Below are positions 24,271 to 32,276 of a DNA stretch of 64,000 bases, piece after piece (position 1 is the first letter of the stretch; every line of letters begins with the position of its first letter). Made by a program: the position numbers and the translations under genes. The notes under the pieces were generated by a model that was not told the origin of the DNA, made no database searches, and was given only the letters and a program-made list of their open reading frames with translations. Source of the DNA: JAAYCI01 sp047972265 (lineage in GTDB: Bacteria > Bacillota > Clostridia > Oscillospirales > Ruminococcaceae); assembly GCA_047972265.1 (NCBI GenBank), contig JBKEAM010000053.1, positions 1 through 64,000 of the forward strand, given 5' to 3'.

Positions 24271-26265
24271 TTATATTGTAAGGTATTTGGCAAACCAATC
24301 GGTAATTTCGCGCAGGCGGCGTATCCGGTGGCGGGGTTTTCCGCTTCGGCTTAGGTTATGGTTTTCTCCATGAAAAAGGCACAACCTTGTGGGTACACCG
24401 TGCAGTTGTAAAGCAGAGTACATTTGCATGGCCTCTATTTCAAAGCATCGGTAGTCCTCGTCACTGTGTACAAAAAGGGTGGGGGTAGTAACCTTATCGG
24501 CATAGCACAAAGGGGAATGTTCCCACATTTTTTGTGGGTTTTTCCATATGTCGCCCGCGGTTTGGTCCGGCGCAAAAAGATGCCCAATGTCCGAAGTGCC
24601 CGCCATCGATATCCAATTGGAGATACTGCGCTGGCTGGCAGCGGCGGCAAAACGGCTGGTGTGCCCAATAATCCAGTTGGTCATAAAGCCGCCGTAAGAG
24701 CCGCCCGTAACCCCCACTCGCCGTGTGTCTATCCAGGGGTTTTGCTCTAGCACAATATTGGTAAACTGCATAATATCTTCATAATCAATGCTGCCATACT
24801 TTCCCCGAATATCTCCAAAAACATCGCCGCCACCGGCAGAGCCGGTGGGATTGCAGAAAAACACGGCATAGCCAAGGCCCGCCCAATACTGCATTTCGTG
24901 AAAAAGCACAGTGCCATAAACTGTTTTGGGCCCGCCGTGTATGTTTAAAATAGCGGGGTATTGCTGTCCCTCTTTTTTATCGGCGGGTTCAAGCAGCCAG
25001 CCAGTAATGGTGCTGCCCTGGCTGTTTACAAAAGAAATCTCCCGCAAAGAAGATAGGCTATATTCTTTTGCAAGCGCCGTATTAAAAGAGCTAACCAGCG
25101 TTTCGGTGCCGTCGGGTGCAAGACGGTAAATTTCTTCTCCTGCCAGGCCGCGTAATGCGGCAATGTAAATGCTGTTACCTGCCGGGGCAAACTCACACAC
25201 GGCGCCGGGCTGCAGGCTAATTTGGCGTATTTCCCCAGAGGCTGCATCGATAGACATCAGGTGGCTGTCGGCACCTTTTGTACCTATCCAAAGGGCGTGG
25301 CCGTCTATACCACACAATTCGGGAGAAGAACCCAAGGTAAGGTCTGTATTTACAACATTTTCTACATCATATTCTTTTTGGGTGTACAGCGCTGTCCAAG
25401 TGGCAGTAGGAATATCCAAAGCAAAAAAATCGGGGTTTTGGTTTAGCCCGCTCGCCTTGCCATCACTTGCTGTTACTAGCAGGGTGTTTTCATCTACCGC
25501 TATAATATCGCGGTAGTCCCAGTTGCCGGCTTGAGAAAGATTGCGAATGGTAAGGGTTTGTGTGTCTAGTTCATACAGGGTTGTATAAAGCGGAGCAACG
25601 CTGGTGTAAGAACTGGCTGTGTAATAGGCAAAACGCTGGTTTACCCCGGCATGCAAAATTTGCACGCTGGTGGTTTCGTCTGTAATGGCAGAAAGCATGG
25701 AGCCATTATAATGGTATAGGCGCAGGCGCTTGCCGCTGGTAGTGCCCTCCCCATTGCTCCAAAAGGGCAGTTCGGTATACACGTCGTTGTCCTTTTCTTC
25801 TGCCAATGCCTGTGCTGCTTCTGCAGGGGTTTCGCAGCCAAGTATAATCGCTTCCCGCTGGGCATCGTAAAGGGCGCAAACAAGCAAATGATTGTTTGGC
25901 AAGAGTAAAATATCCTCAACGCTTGCGTCTAAGCGCAGGTATTCGCGCGCTTCGCCGGGGGCAGAGGTAGAGATGGTATAAAAAACAGTAAGAGGGGTGC
26001 CCTGCTGCACGGTTTTTTTATCCTTTTCTTCCCGCAGGGTGGTAAACAAAATAGTAGTTTCGTCCATCCACCAAAAGGCACTTACCGTGCCACAATTCGT
26101 AAGCGGATAAAACCCGCTAGTGCCCATCAGCCAAATATCGGCATTATATTTGTTTTCTTCCATGTTGGCGGTGCGCACAATACAGGCGGGGATGCCGCCA
26201 GGGCTGGTGCGCAGCCTGCCGGGGAATTTATGAAGGGAAAAGTAATCCAGAGGGATTTTTTTCAC
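24271..26265 (-). CDS. S9 family peptidase (acylaminoacyl-peptidase type)
   Basis: An N-terminal beta-propeller-like region of about 390 residues is followed by an alpha/beta-hydrolase domain. The nucleophile motif is VTGGSYGGFMTNW, the acid is near VHSDEDYRCFE and the His is in FHGENHNLSRSG. The enzyme should hydrolyse short or N-acylated peptides in the cytoplasm, since no signal sequence is present. The start is a GTG at 26265 behind AGAGGATCTCTTTT. At 664 residues the length is usual. It is transcribed alone. Confidence 0.93.
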   Translation of the reverse strand: MKKIPLDYFSLHKFPGRLRTSPGGIPACIVRTANMEENKYNADIWLMGTSGFYPLTNCGTVSAFWWMDETTILFTTLREEKDKKTVQQGTPLTVFYTISTSAPGEAREYLRLDASVEDILLLPNNHLLVCALYDAQREAIILGCETPAEAAQALAEEKDNDVYTELPFWSNGEGTTSGKRLRLYHYNGSMLSAITDETTSVQILHAGVNQRFAYYTASSYTSVAPLYTTLYELDTQTLTIRNLSQAGNWDYRDIIAVDENTLLVTASDGKASGLNQNPDFFALDIPTATWTALYTQKEYDVENVVNTDLTLGSSPELCGIDGHALWIGTKGADSHLMSIDAASGEIRQISLQPGAVCEFAPAGNSIYIAALRGLAGEEIYRLAPDGTETLVSSFNTALAKEYSLSSLREISFVNSQGSTITGWLLEPADKKEGQQYPAILNIHGGPKTVYGTVLFHEMQYWAGLGYAVFFCNPTGSAGGGDVFGDIRGKYGSIDYEDIMQFTNIVLEQNPWIDTRRVGVTGGSYGGFMTNWIIGHTSRFAAAASQRSISNWISMAGTSDIGHLFAPDQTAGDIWKNPQKMWEHSPLCYADKVTTPTLFVHSDEDYRCFEIEAMQMYSALQLHGVPTRLCLFHGENHNLSRSGKPRHRIRRLREITDWFAKYLTI

Positions 26266-26396
26266 AAAAGAGATCCTCTTTTCTTATATTTTACACATGG
26301 CTTTGTTATGGTAGTAACAACTGCCCATAAAGTAACCTTAATAAAAGCTGTTTCTTTTTAAAATAAAACAGGCAAAAAGGTGTTAGGGGCGGGTGA

Positions 26397-27197
26397 TTAG
26401 CCCAATGCCACGTCCATAATCATCATAATAACAAAACCAATCATAGCGCCAAGTGTACCCGCGTTAGAATGTTTGCCGGCGTTGGCTTCTGGAATAAGTT
26501 CTTCTACCACTACATACATCATGGCACCGGCGGCAAAGGATAAAAACCAGGGCATTAAAGGTGCAATGCCTCCCGCAATTAATACGGCAATAACGCCTCC
26601 AATGGGCTCTACAAGGCCCGAAAGGCTGCCGTACACAAAGGCTTTCGAGTTTGAAAACCCGTCTTGTTTAAGGGGCAAAGACACGGCGGCACCCTCGGGA
26701 AAGTTTTGCAGGCCAATGCCAAGTGCCAATGCCAAAGCCGCCGCCGCAGAGCCGCCGCCGGTTACCGCCATAGCGCAGGCAAGGCCTACCGCCATGCCTT
26801 CGGGGATGTTGTGCAGGGTAACGGCAAGCACCAGCAGGGTAGAGCTGGGCAGCTTTGTTTTTGGGCCCTCACTTTCAGAGCTGCCGGGATGCAGGTGGGG
26901 GATGATTTTATCCAGCAAATACAAAAACAAAACCCCAATTAAAAAGCCGCCGGCTGCGGGCAGCCAGCCAATGGTGCCCTGCTCTTCGGCAGTTTCTATA
27001 GCCGGGATTAAAAGGCTCCACACGCTGGCGGCAATCATAACGCCGGCAGCAAAGCCTAAAAAAGAACGCTGTAAAGATGGGTTAACTTCGCCGCGTATAA
27101 AAAAAACAACAGCGGCCCCCAAGGTTGTCATCAAAAAAGTAAAACCGGTGCCAATGGCAGCCATCGCAACAGGCGAAAGGGTAGACAAAAATTCCAT
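26397..27197 (-). CDS. ZIP family metal transporter
   Basis: There are about eight membrane helices. The two metal-site helices are evident as LVLAVTLHNIPEGMAVGLAC (HNxPEG) and GLQNFPEGAAVSLPL (QNxPEG), as in bacterial ZupT-type importers of Zn2+, Fe2+ or Mn2+. A short acidic/His loop (HLHPGSSESEGP) lies between helices 3 and 4. The start at 27197 has GGGAGGTTTTTATTA. It is transcribed away from the C39-like gene. An 8-bp inverted repeat at 27336-27356 upstream may be an operator. Confidence 0.9.
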   Translation of the reverse strand: MEFLSTLSPVAMAAIGTGFTFLMTTLGAAVVFFIRGEVNPSLQRSFLGFAAGVMIAASVWSLLIPAIETAEEQGTIGWLPAAGGFLIGVLFLYLLDKIIPHLHPGSSESEGPKTKLPSSTLLVLAVTLHNIPEGMAVGLACAMAVTGGGSAAAALALALGIGLQNFPEGAAVSLPLKQDGFSNSKAFVYGSLSGLVEPIGGVIAVLIAGGIAPLMPWFLSFAAGAMMYVVVEELIPEANAGKHSNAGTLGAMIGFVIMMIMDVALG

Positions 27198-27390
27198 TAA
27201 TAAAAACCTCCCAAAGCCATTTGGGCAGCAAGCGGCCACATTTACGGCTGCAAAACCACTATATTTGCAGCACCGCAGGTGTTAATTTTGGCAATGTGCG
27301 CTGCAAAATATACCCATGGCAAATTCGATATAAAGAATACGGCAAATGGCCGTATTTTGCAAACCCCTTATCCCTGGCAGGAGATTGCAG

Positions 27391-27419
27391 TTGACAGAAA
27401 AACACAGCTGTTTTAGACT
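27391..27419 (+). promoter_or_regulatory. Promoter of the C39-like gene
   Basis: TTGACA (27391-27396), a spacer of exactly 17 bases and TAGACT (27414-27419) form a good sigma-A promoter about 107 bases before the start codon at 27526. The rest of the 328-base region between the ZIP gene and this gene shows only nested inverted repeats (AATACGGC/GCCGTATT at 27336-27356). Confidence 0.65.
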
Positions 27420-27525
27420 TAATAAAAGACAAAATAATTGCTTATTGCAGAAGATTTTCTGTTTTTAGAAAGAATTGAACAGAAGCTTTACTGGAATGAT
27501 AGCAGACACATAGGGAAGGTGCAAG

Positions 27526-28950
27526 ATGAGCAGAACGTATTTTGTACTAAAAAGCATAGCTGACTTTGCGCCCGGCGCTTTTGAGAACACCGCAATGGAG
27601 GAAGAGGCGCTGTTGCTGGGGCGTAGTGGCATAAGCTATTTGCCCAGCGGTTGTTATACCAGCCCGCCGTTTTCTTTTTCGGGCGTATTAAAGGTAATAC
27701 CCTGCTGGAATGCAGATACCCCCCAAGGCACCGCTGTAGAAACGCAGGTGCGTGTTGCTTGCAGGGGCCAATGGAGCAAGTGGTTTAGTTTTGGAAAATG
27801 GAGCCCCTTTATAGAGCGTGCCACCCCGCCTATGCAGCAGGATGAACTGGCCCACACAGAGGGCGAAGCCATTGTTTTAAACGAGGGGGTTATCCCCGCA
27901 GATATGGTGCAGGCACGTATTTTTTTATACTCGGATGATTCTGCCGTTTCTCCGCAGGTGCGGCTTTTGGGCGTTTCGGGCGTGTTAAGACAGGCAGAAG
28001 ACAATAAAGACGGTGACGGCGATTGCTTACTGGAAGTACCGCGTTATTCCTGCCTTGTGCGAGACCCGGCCATTGCCGCCCGTATATCCAGTGCCACCAG
28101 CCTTACCATGATGATGAACCGCTGGGGTGAAGATGCTCTGCCCGAAGAGGTTGCAAGGTCTTTGTACGATTACGGTACAGGGCGCTTTGGCAATATGTCT
28201 TTTCTTACTGCGGGCATAGGCGGTTTTGGATACGAGTGCTACCTGCGTTATGCCAGCGTTGGGTTTTTGCGCAAAGAGTTGCGGCACGGATATGCTGTGG
28301 CCGTGCTTGTGCGTTACCGCACCAATTTTTTAGAAAACGAAGAGGCCGAAAGCAGCCCGCTGCCTGTGCTGGACCAGGCAGTGGTAGACAGTGAGGGCCA
28401 TTTTGTTGTTTTACGTGGATTTTTGCGTGAAGAAAACGAAGATTGGGTGGTGGTAAACGACCCAATGGCGCACCAAAACGATGAAGTGGAGCGTAAAATT
28501 GCGCTAAGTAAATTTAAAGAAATTTACATGGGTTTGTGCATTGTTTTGCGCAAAGGATCAAAATATGCGGGTAGCGCAAAGCCAACCCGCCTGATGGCAG
28601 AACTTAAAACTGAAAGCAATGGAGTACGCCTGTTGTATAAGGGCGAGGTGCTTTTTCCGTCGGAAGGTGAAACCGAAAAAAGCTCCCGTACAACGGTTTG
28701 CTTTACCCTGCCCGAAAAAATGGTATTTGCAAGTGCGGCCCAAAAAAAGTTTTACTATATGGTTCCGGGCAAAAAATCGGATGATTCTTTTCGATTTTTT
28801 AAAGAAGCCGCCGGAGAAAAGGTGTGCTTTTACTGGATAGGCCCCTACGGCACCACTTATGTGGCCGAAAAGGCGATACCCCGAAGTTTTGAAGAAAAAG
28901 AACCGGAGGACGGTTTTTTAGAGACAGAAAAAAGCAAGGATGAAGGCTAG
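27526..28950 (+). CDS. C39-like peptidase family protein with Ser in place of the catalytic Cys
   Basis: The N-terminal part (to about 165) is beta-rich, like a carbohydrate-binding module. The C39_2 papain-like domain spans about 170-345. The segment normally reading ICSPTSVTM is here ISSATSLTM, placing Ser188 at the Cys position, while the His (GHFVVLRGF, H292) and Asp (VVVNDP, D312) are kept. The enzyme may be inactive or use Ser. The C-terminal 110 residues are unrelated to the peptidase and end in an acidic tail. No signal peptide is seen. The start follows GGGAAGGTGCAAG. Confidence 0.75.
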   Translation: MSRTYFVLKSIADFAPGAFENTAMEEEALLLGRSGISYLPSGCYTSPPFSFSGVLKVIPCWNADTPQGTAVETQVRVACRGQWSKWFSFGKWSPFIERATPPMQQDELAHTEGEAIVLNEGVIPADMVQARIFLYSDDSAVSPQVRLLGVSGVLRQAEDNKDGDGDCLLEVPRYSCLVRDPAIAARISSATSLTMMMNRWGEDALPEEVARSLYDYGTGRFGNMSFLTAGIGGFGYECYLRYASVGFLRKELRHGYAVAVLVRYRTNFLENEEAESSPLPVLDQAVVDSEGHFVVLRGFLREENEDWVVVNDPMAHQNDEVERKIALSKFKEIYMGLCIVLRKGSKYAGSAKPTRLMAELKTESNGVRLLYKGEVLFPSEGETEKSSRTTVCFTLPEKMVFASAAQKKFYYMVPGKKSDDSFRFFKEAAGEKVCFYWIGPYGTTYVAEKAIPRSFEEKEPEDGFLETEKSKDEG

Positions 28951-28971
28951 GCTAAAAAAACGCAAAAAATG

Positions 28972-29002
28972 AGCAACCCCCGGCCATTGGCCGGGGGTTG
29001 CT
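28972..29002. terminator. Bidirectional terminator between the C39-like and cold shock genes
   Basis: AGCAACCCCCGGCC and GGCCGGGGGTTGCT form a perfect 14-bp stem with a three-base loop. An A-rich stretch precedes it and a T-containing stretch follows, so it can serve both converging genes. Confidence 0.85.
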
Positions 29003-29017
29003 GATGTTTTGAGTGAA

Positions 29018-29230
29018 TTAAACAGGCTGAACGTTGATAGCACGCAGCTTGTCGGCGTTTTTCGGGTCTTGTTCTACGTCATAGCTTACATGCTGGCCCT
29101 CAGCAAGTGTTTTGAAGCCATCAACCATGATGCTGGAGAAATGTACGAAAACGTCCTCGCCGCCCTCGTCGTCGGAAATAAAGCCGTAGCCTTTGCTCTC
29201 GTTGAACCATTTTACTGTGCCGTGTTTCAT
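29018..29230 (-). CDS. Cold shock protein, RNA chaperone
   Basis: A 70-residue single CSD protein. KWFNESKGYGFI (RNP1) and VFVHFSSI (RNP2) are both intact, so it should bind single-stranded RNA and DNA. The start at 29230 follows TTGGAGGCAATTCTTTT. A 5' leader of roughly 135 bases, longer than usual, lies between promoter and start; such leaders commonly control expression of cold shock genes. Confidence 0.95.
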   Translation of the reverse strand: MKHGTVKWFNESKGYGFISDDEGGEDVFVHFSSIMVDGFKTLAEGQHVSYDVEQDPKNADKLRAINVQPV

Positions 29231-29365
29231 AAAAGAATTGCCTCCAAAAAATATTGTATTTCTCCTGTCGCACATAAAAAAATCACCCGCAGCGCAATCC
29301 ATGAAACGAACTCATGATTTACAGCAACGTGTGAAATCAGGTCGTACATTCAAAACACTGGATTC

Positions 29366-29394
29366 AGTGTATCATCAAAAAAAGAAAATGTAAA
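29366..29394 (-). promoter_or_regulatory. Promoter of the cold shock gene
   Basis: On the minus strand TTTACA (29394-29389), a 17-base spacer and TACACT (29371-29366) match sigma-A boxes. A small palindrome, ACACTG/CAGTGT (29356-29371), overlaps the -10. Confidence 0.6.
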
Positions 29395-29486
29395 GGGAAA
29401 AATAGCACTTTTTACAAAAAAATACTTTTTTCTGGTTAAAACTTGAGAAAATCAAGAAAACAAAAGTTTATAGTAGGTTTATAAAA

Positions 29487-29514
29487 TTGCAAAAGAAAAT
29501 TAACGTGGTATAAT
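29487..29514 (+). promoter_or_regulatory. Promoter of the EAL-domain gene
   Basis: TTGCAA (29487-29492), a 16-base spacer and TATAAT (29509-29514) lie about 70 bases before the start codon. Confidence 0.65.
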
Positions 29515-29586
29515 TAAAGTATTTAAGCCAAGAAAATCAAAAAAGATATTCTATATTGTTTTTGTAGACTTTGAGGTGATTGTGTG

Positions 29587-31122
29587 ATGCAGATACTGCA
29601 TATGGCGCTACGGGGTGTAATGCTTACCCCCCAGGGTTTGGCGCGCATATTTTTTTACCTTGAAAAAACAATAAAAGTAGTAACCATAAGCGAGGCAGAA
29701 AAAGAAGCGGCGGGTCAGGCGTGGTACTCAGTAGCAGACGCATGGCCGGTGCTTTTGGTTTTAATCTCTTTGGTGCTTGTGTTATCCGTTGCCCTTTTGT
29801 GCATGCATATCTATGGATGGTCTTTGCGCAAAAAAATGGAAAAAGTTGTTTTTTTTGATAAATTTACAGGCCTGCCCAAGGCCACGGTTTTAAAAACCCT
29901 ACTGCAAAAGAAAAAGTTTACGGGAATGTTTAGTGCCCTTGTGTATTTTGATATAAAAGGGTTATGCGTTTTTAACGAGACATACGGTTATTTGTGCGGA
30001 GACGATATTTTGTTGGGCGTTGCAAGGCGCATACAGTCCAGCGGGCGTTTTGTAAAAGCGTTTCATTTACAGGGAGACAGCTTTGCGCTCCTTTTTTCAA
30101 AACCAGAAAACCGCGGGGCAATTGAGGAATATATGCACGAGCTGTTTGCCTCCCTGCAGTTTCTTACGGCGGGCAAAGGAATGAGCCTGCATTTTGCCTG
30201 TGGTGTTTTAATGCTAGACGAGAGTTTTGCAAAAGACGCCAATATTTTGCTGGACAATGTAGGTTTTGCACATGGGCAGGCAAAACATTCGGCCCAAACA
30301 AAAATTATATTTTTTAGCGAAAAAGAAAAAAACATTCATATATCGCACCGGGCACTTTCAGGCGAGTTGCATAAAGCGGCATTGCAGGGCGAGTTGGTTC
30401 TTGAATTTCAGCCAAAATACTTTTTGGCGGATGGAGCCCTTGCCGGGGCCGAGGCTTTGGTGCGTTGGCAGCATCCAGAGCGCGGGCTTATGATGCCGGT
30501 AGACTTTGTATCGGTGTTTGAAGAAGATGGCATGATAGAAATAATGGACTATTATGTTATGCAAAGTGTGTTGGAGCATATTAACGAATGGCAAAAAATA
30601 GGGTTAGAGCCGCCCGCAATTTCGGTAAACCTTTCGGGAGCCAACATGTCCAATGTTCGCCTTGCCGAAAATTTAATTGCGCTGGTAAATGGCTACGAAA
30701 TAGGCAACAAAAAAATTGAACTGGAATTGACAGAAAGTGCACTGCCCGCAACCCCCGAAGAGTTGGTACAAACCATGCAAAAGCTGCGTGAGGGTGGTTT
30801 TTTACTTTCGATGGATGATTTTGGCACCGGGTTTTCTTCGCTTAATCTTTTAAGGATGCTGCCGCTTGATACAGTAAAGCTGGACAAATGCTTTTTGGAT
30901 GGGATACAAGAGGACATCCGCTTGCAGCACTTTTTAAAAGATGTTATAAAGATGGCGAAAAACATGGGCATGCTTACCCTTATAGAGGGAGTAGAAAGCA
31001 ACTGGGAAGCCTGCTTTGCACGGGATGCAGGATGTGATTTGGTACAGGGCTTTTGGTTTTCTTCGCCCCTGTCTCCCAAAGAATTTACCAACCTGTTGCA
31101 TTTAGATAAGCGCCAGCAGTAG
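29587..31122 (+). CDS. Membrane-bound cyclic-di-GMP phosphodiesterase: degenerate GGDEF plus EAL
   Basis: One or two N-terminal hydrophobic segments (main one about residues 52-78) precede a GGDEF-like domain (about 95-230). Its signature is QGDSF instead of GGDEF, so it should not make c-di-GMP. The EAL domain (about 255-500) keeps GAEALVRW, ISVNLSG, LELTES, MDDFGTGFSS, KLDKCFL and EGVES, so it should hydrolyse c-di-GMP. The ATG at 29587 is preferred over the GTG immediately before it because GAGGTG lies eight bases upstream. No other c-di-GMP gene is nearby. Confidence 0.88.
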   Translation: MQILHMALRGVMLTPQGLARIFFYLEKTIKVVTISEAEKEAAGQAWYSVADAWPVLLVLISLVLVLSVALLCMHIYGWSLRKKMEKVVFFDKFTGLPKATVLKTLLQKKKFTGMFSALVYFDIKGLCVFNETYGYLCGDDILLGVARRIQSSGRFVKAFHLQGDSFALLFSKPENRGAIEEYMHELFASLQFLTAGKGMSLHFACGVLMLDESFAKDANILLDNVGFAHGQAKHSAQTKIIFFSEKEKNIHISHRALSGELHKAALQGELVLEFQPKYFLADGALAGAEALVRWQHPERGLMMPVDFVSVFEEDGMIEIMDYYVMQSVLEHINEWQKIGLEPPAISVNLSGANMSNVRLAENLIALVNGYEIGNKKIELELTESALPATPEELVQTMQKLREGGFLLSMDDFGTGFSSLNLLRMLPLDTVKLDKCFLDGIQEDIRLQHFLKDVIKMAKNMGMLTLIEGVESNWEACFARDAGCDLVQGFWFSSPLSPKEFTNLLHLDKRQQ

Positions 31123-31200
31123 CAGGCTCAAATGCATATTAAAAGCGAAAAAACTGTGGTATTTAGCTAAGCACGGTTTACGTTTTAAAGCACAGTATAT

Positions 31201-31241
31201 AAAAACCTTCGTCCAGCTTTGCGGCTTGGACGAAGGTTTTT
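31201..31241. terminator. Bidirectional terminator after the EAL gene
   Basis: CCTTCGTCCA (31206-31215) and TGGACGAAGG (31227-31236) form a 10-bp stem with five T residues after it and five A residues before it. It ends the rightward EAL transcript and can also end the leftward gene at 31271. Confidence 0.85.
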
Positions 31242-31270
31242 GTTTGTATTTGTATAAAAAATATGATGGC

Positions 31271-32125
31271 CTACTGAGAGGTACTTTTGTTAGAAGAAAC
31301 AAATTCCATACTTGGGTATTTTTCGGCCATTACCTCATCGGGGTAGGTGGCGTCCAGCCATGCACCAATAAATGTTAGGGGGGCGTGGCCCTCTGTACGC
31401 AGGCGCTGGCGCAGTACGGCAGCGCCCGAAAGCGCAAGGTTTAATGCCAGTACTACACTAACCACAATGGTAAGTGTTTTGCCAATCTTGTTTGGGATGC
31501 GCTCTATTATTTCGGACATAAAGGGCCAAAACTGGGTGATAAACAACAAGCCCAAAATACCCCAGCCAACCCCGTACATCAAGTTGGTGCGCCCACCAAT
31601 GTTGGTAGACATCTCGCTATACTCCCAAGATACGCTGCCAAAAACCAGCTCTTGTATCAAACTGCACAAATATTCAAATACAAGCCCAATGGTTCCGCCC
31701 GCCAAAAAAATAACCATAGAATTGCGGTTGCGGTAACGGTACAACAGCACGGTAAAAAGCACGGCACCAAACCCGTATATTTGGTTAAAGGGGCCGTACA
31801 ACATGCCGCTGCGGCGCATCCAAACACCGGTGGTGGCATAAACATACAGGGTTTCTATAATAACACCCAGCACGCAGCCAATAATAAAAACCCACAAAAT
31901 TTTGTATAGATTTAAACCGTCCGCAAAGCTTTTTTGCCCGTCATTTACATTTTTGTGTTTAAAAAAGTATTTGCGCGGTTTTGCGGGTTCCTCTATTTTT
32001 TCGGCAATCCACGCAATTCCCTCAGACAAGGCCGATTCATCCTGAGAAGAGCCATGGACAGAATCGAGCGCTTTCTCGCCGGATAACGGGGGAGCATCCT
32101 TTTCTTTTTTGTGTGTTGTATTCAT
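31271..32125 (-). CDS. CmpB-like putative ABC transporter permease family membrane protein
   Basis: The start at 32125 is set by GAGAGGAAAATAC. A hydrophilic N terminus of about 80 residues is followed by about five membrane helices. The segments IIGCVLGVIIETLYVYATTG, SGMLYGPFNQIYGFGAVL and FEYLCSLIQELVFG are characteristic of the family annotated as putative ABC transporter type IV (CmpB). The true function of that family is unclear. The gene is downstream of, but separated by about 150 bases from, the large ABC permease gene. Confidence 0.75.
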   Translation of the reverse strand: MNTTHKKEKDAPPLSGEKALDSVHGSSQDESALSEGIAWIAEKIEEPAKPRKYFFKHKNVNDGQKSFADGLNLYKILWVFIIGCVLGVIIETLYVYATTGVWMRRSGMLYGPFNQIYGFGAVLFTVLLYRYRNRNSMVIFLAGGTIGLVFEYLCSLIQELVFGSVSWEYSEMSTNIGGRTNLMYGVGWGILGLLFITQFWPFMSEIIERIPNKIGKTLTIVVSVVLALNLALSGAAVLRQRLRTEGHAPLTFIGAWLDATYPDEVMAEKYPSMEFVSSNKSTSQ

Positions 32126-32276
32126 GTATTTTCCTCTCGTTTTATGTGCCGGATAAGCATGGCATGCTATAGGAAGAAAACCAAAGAGATAAAAATATAA
32201 GTAATATTGTTTATTATAGCATGGCAGCAATATTTTTGCATCCACCAGTGGAGGGCATAAAGCAACCACCAAGCGG

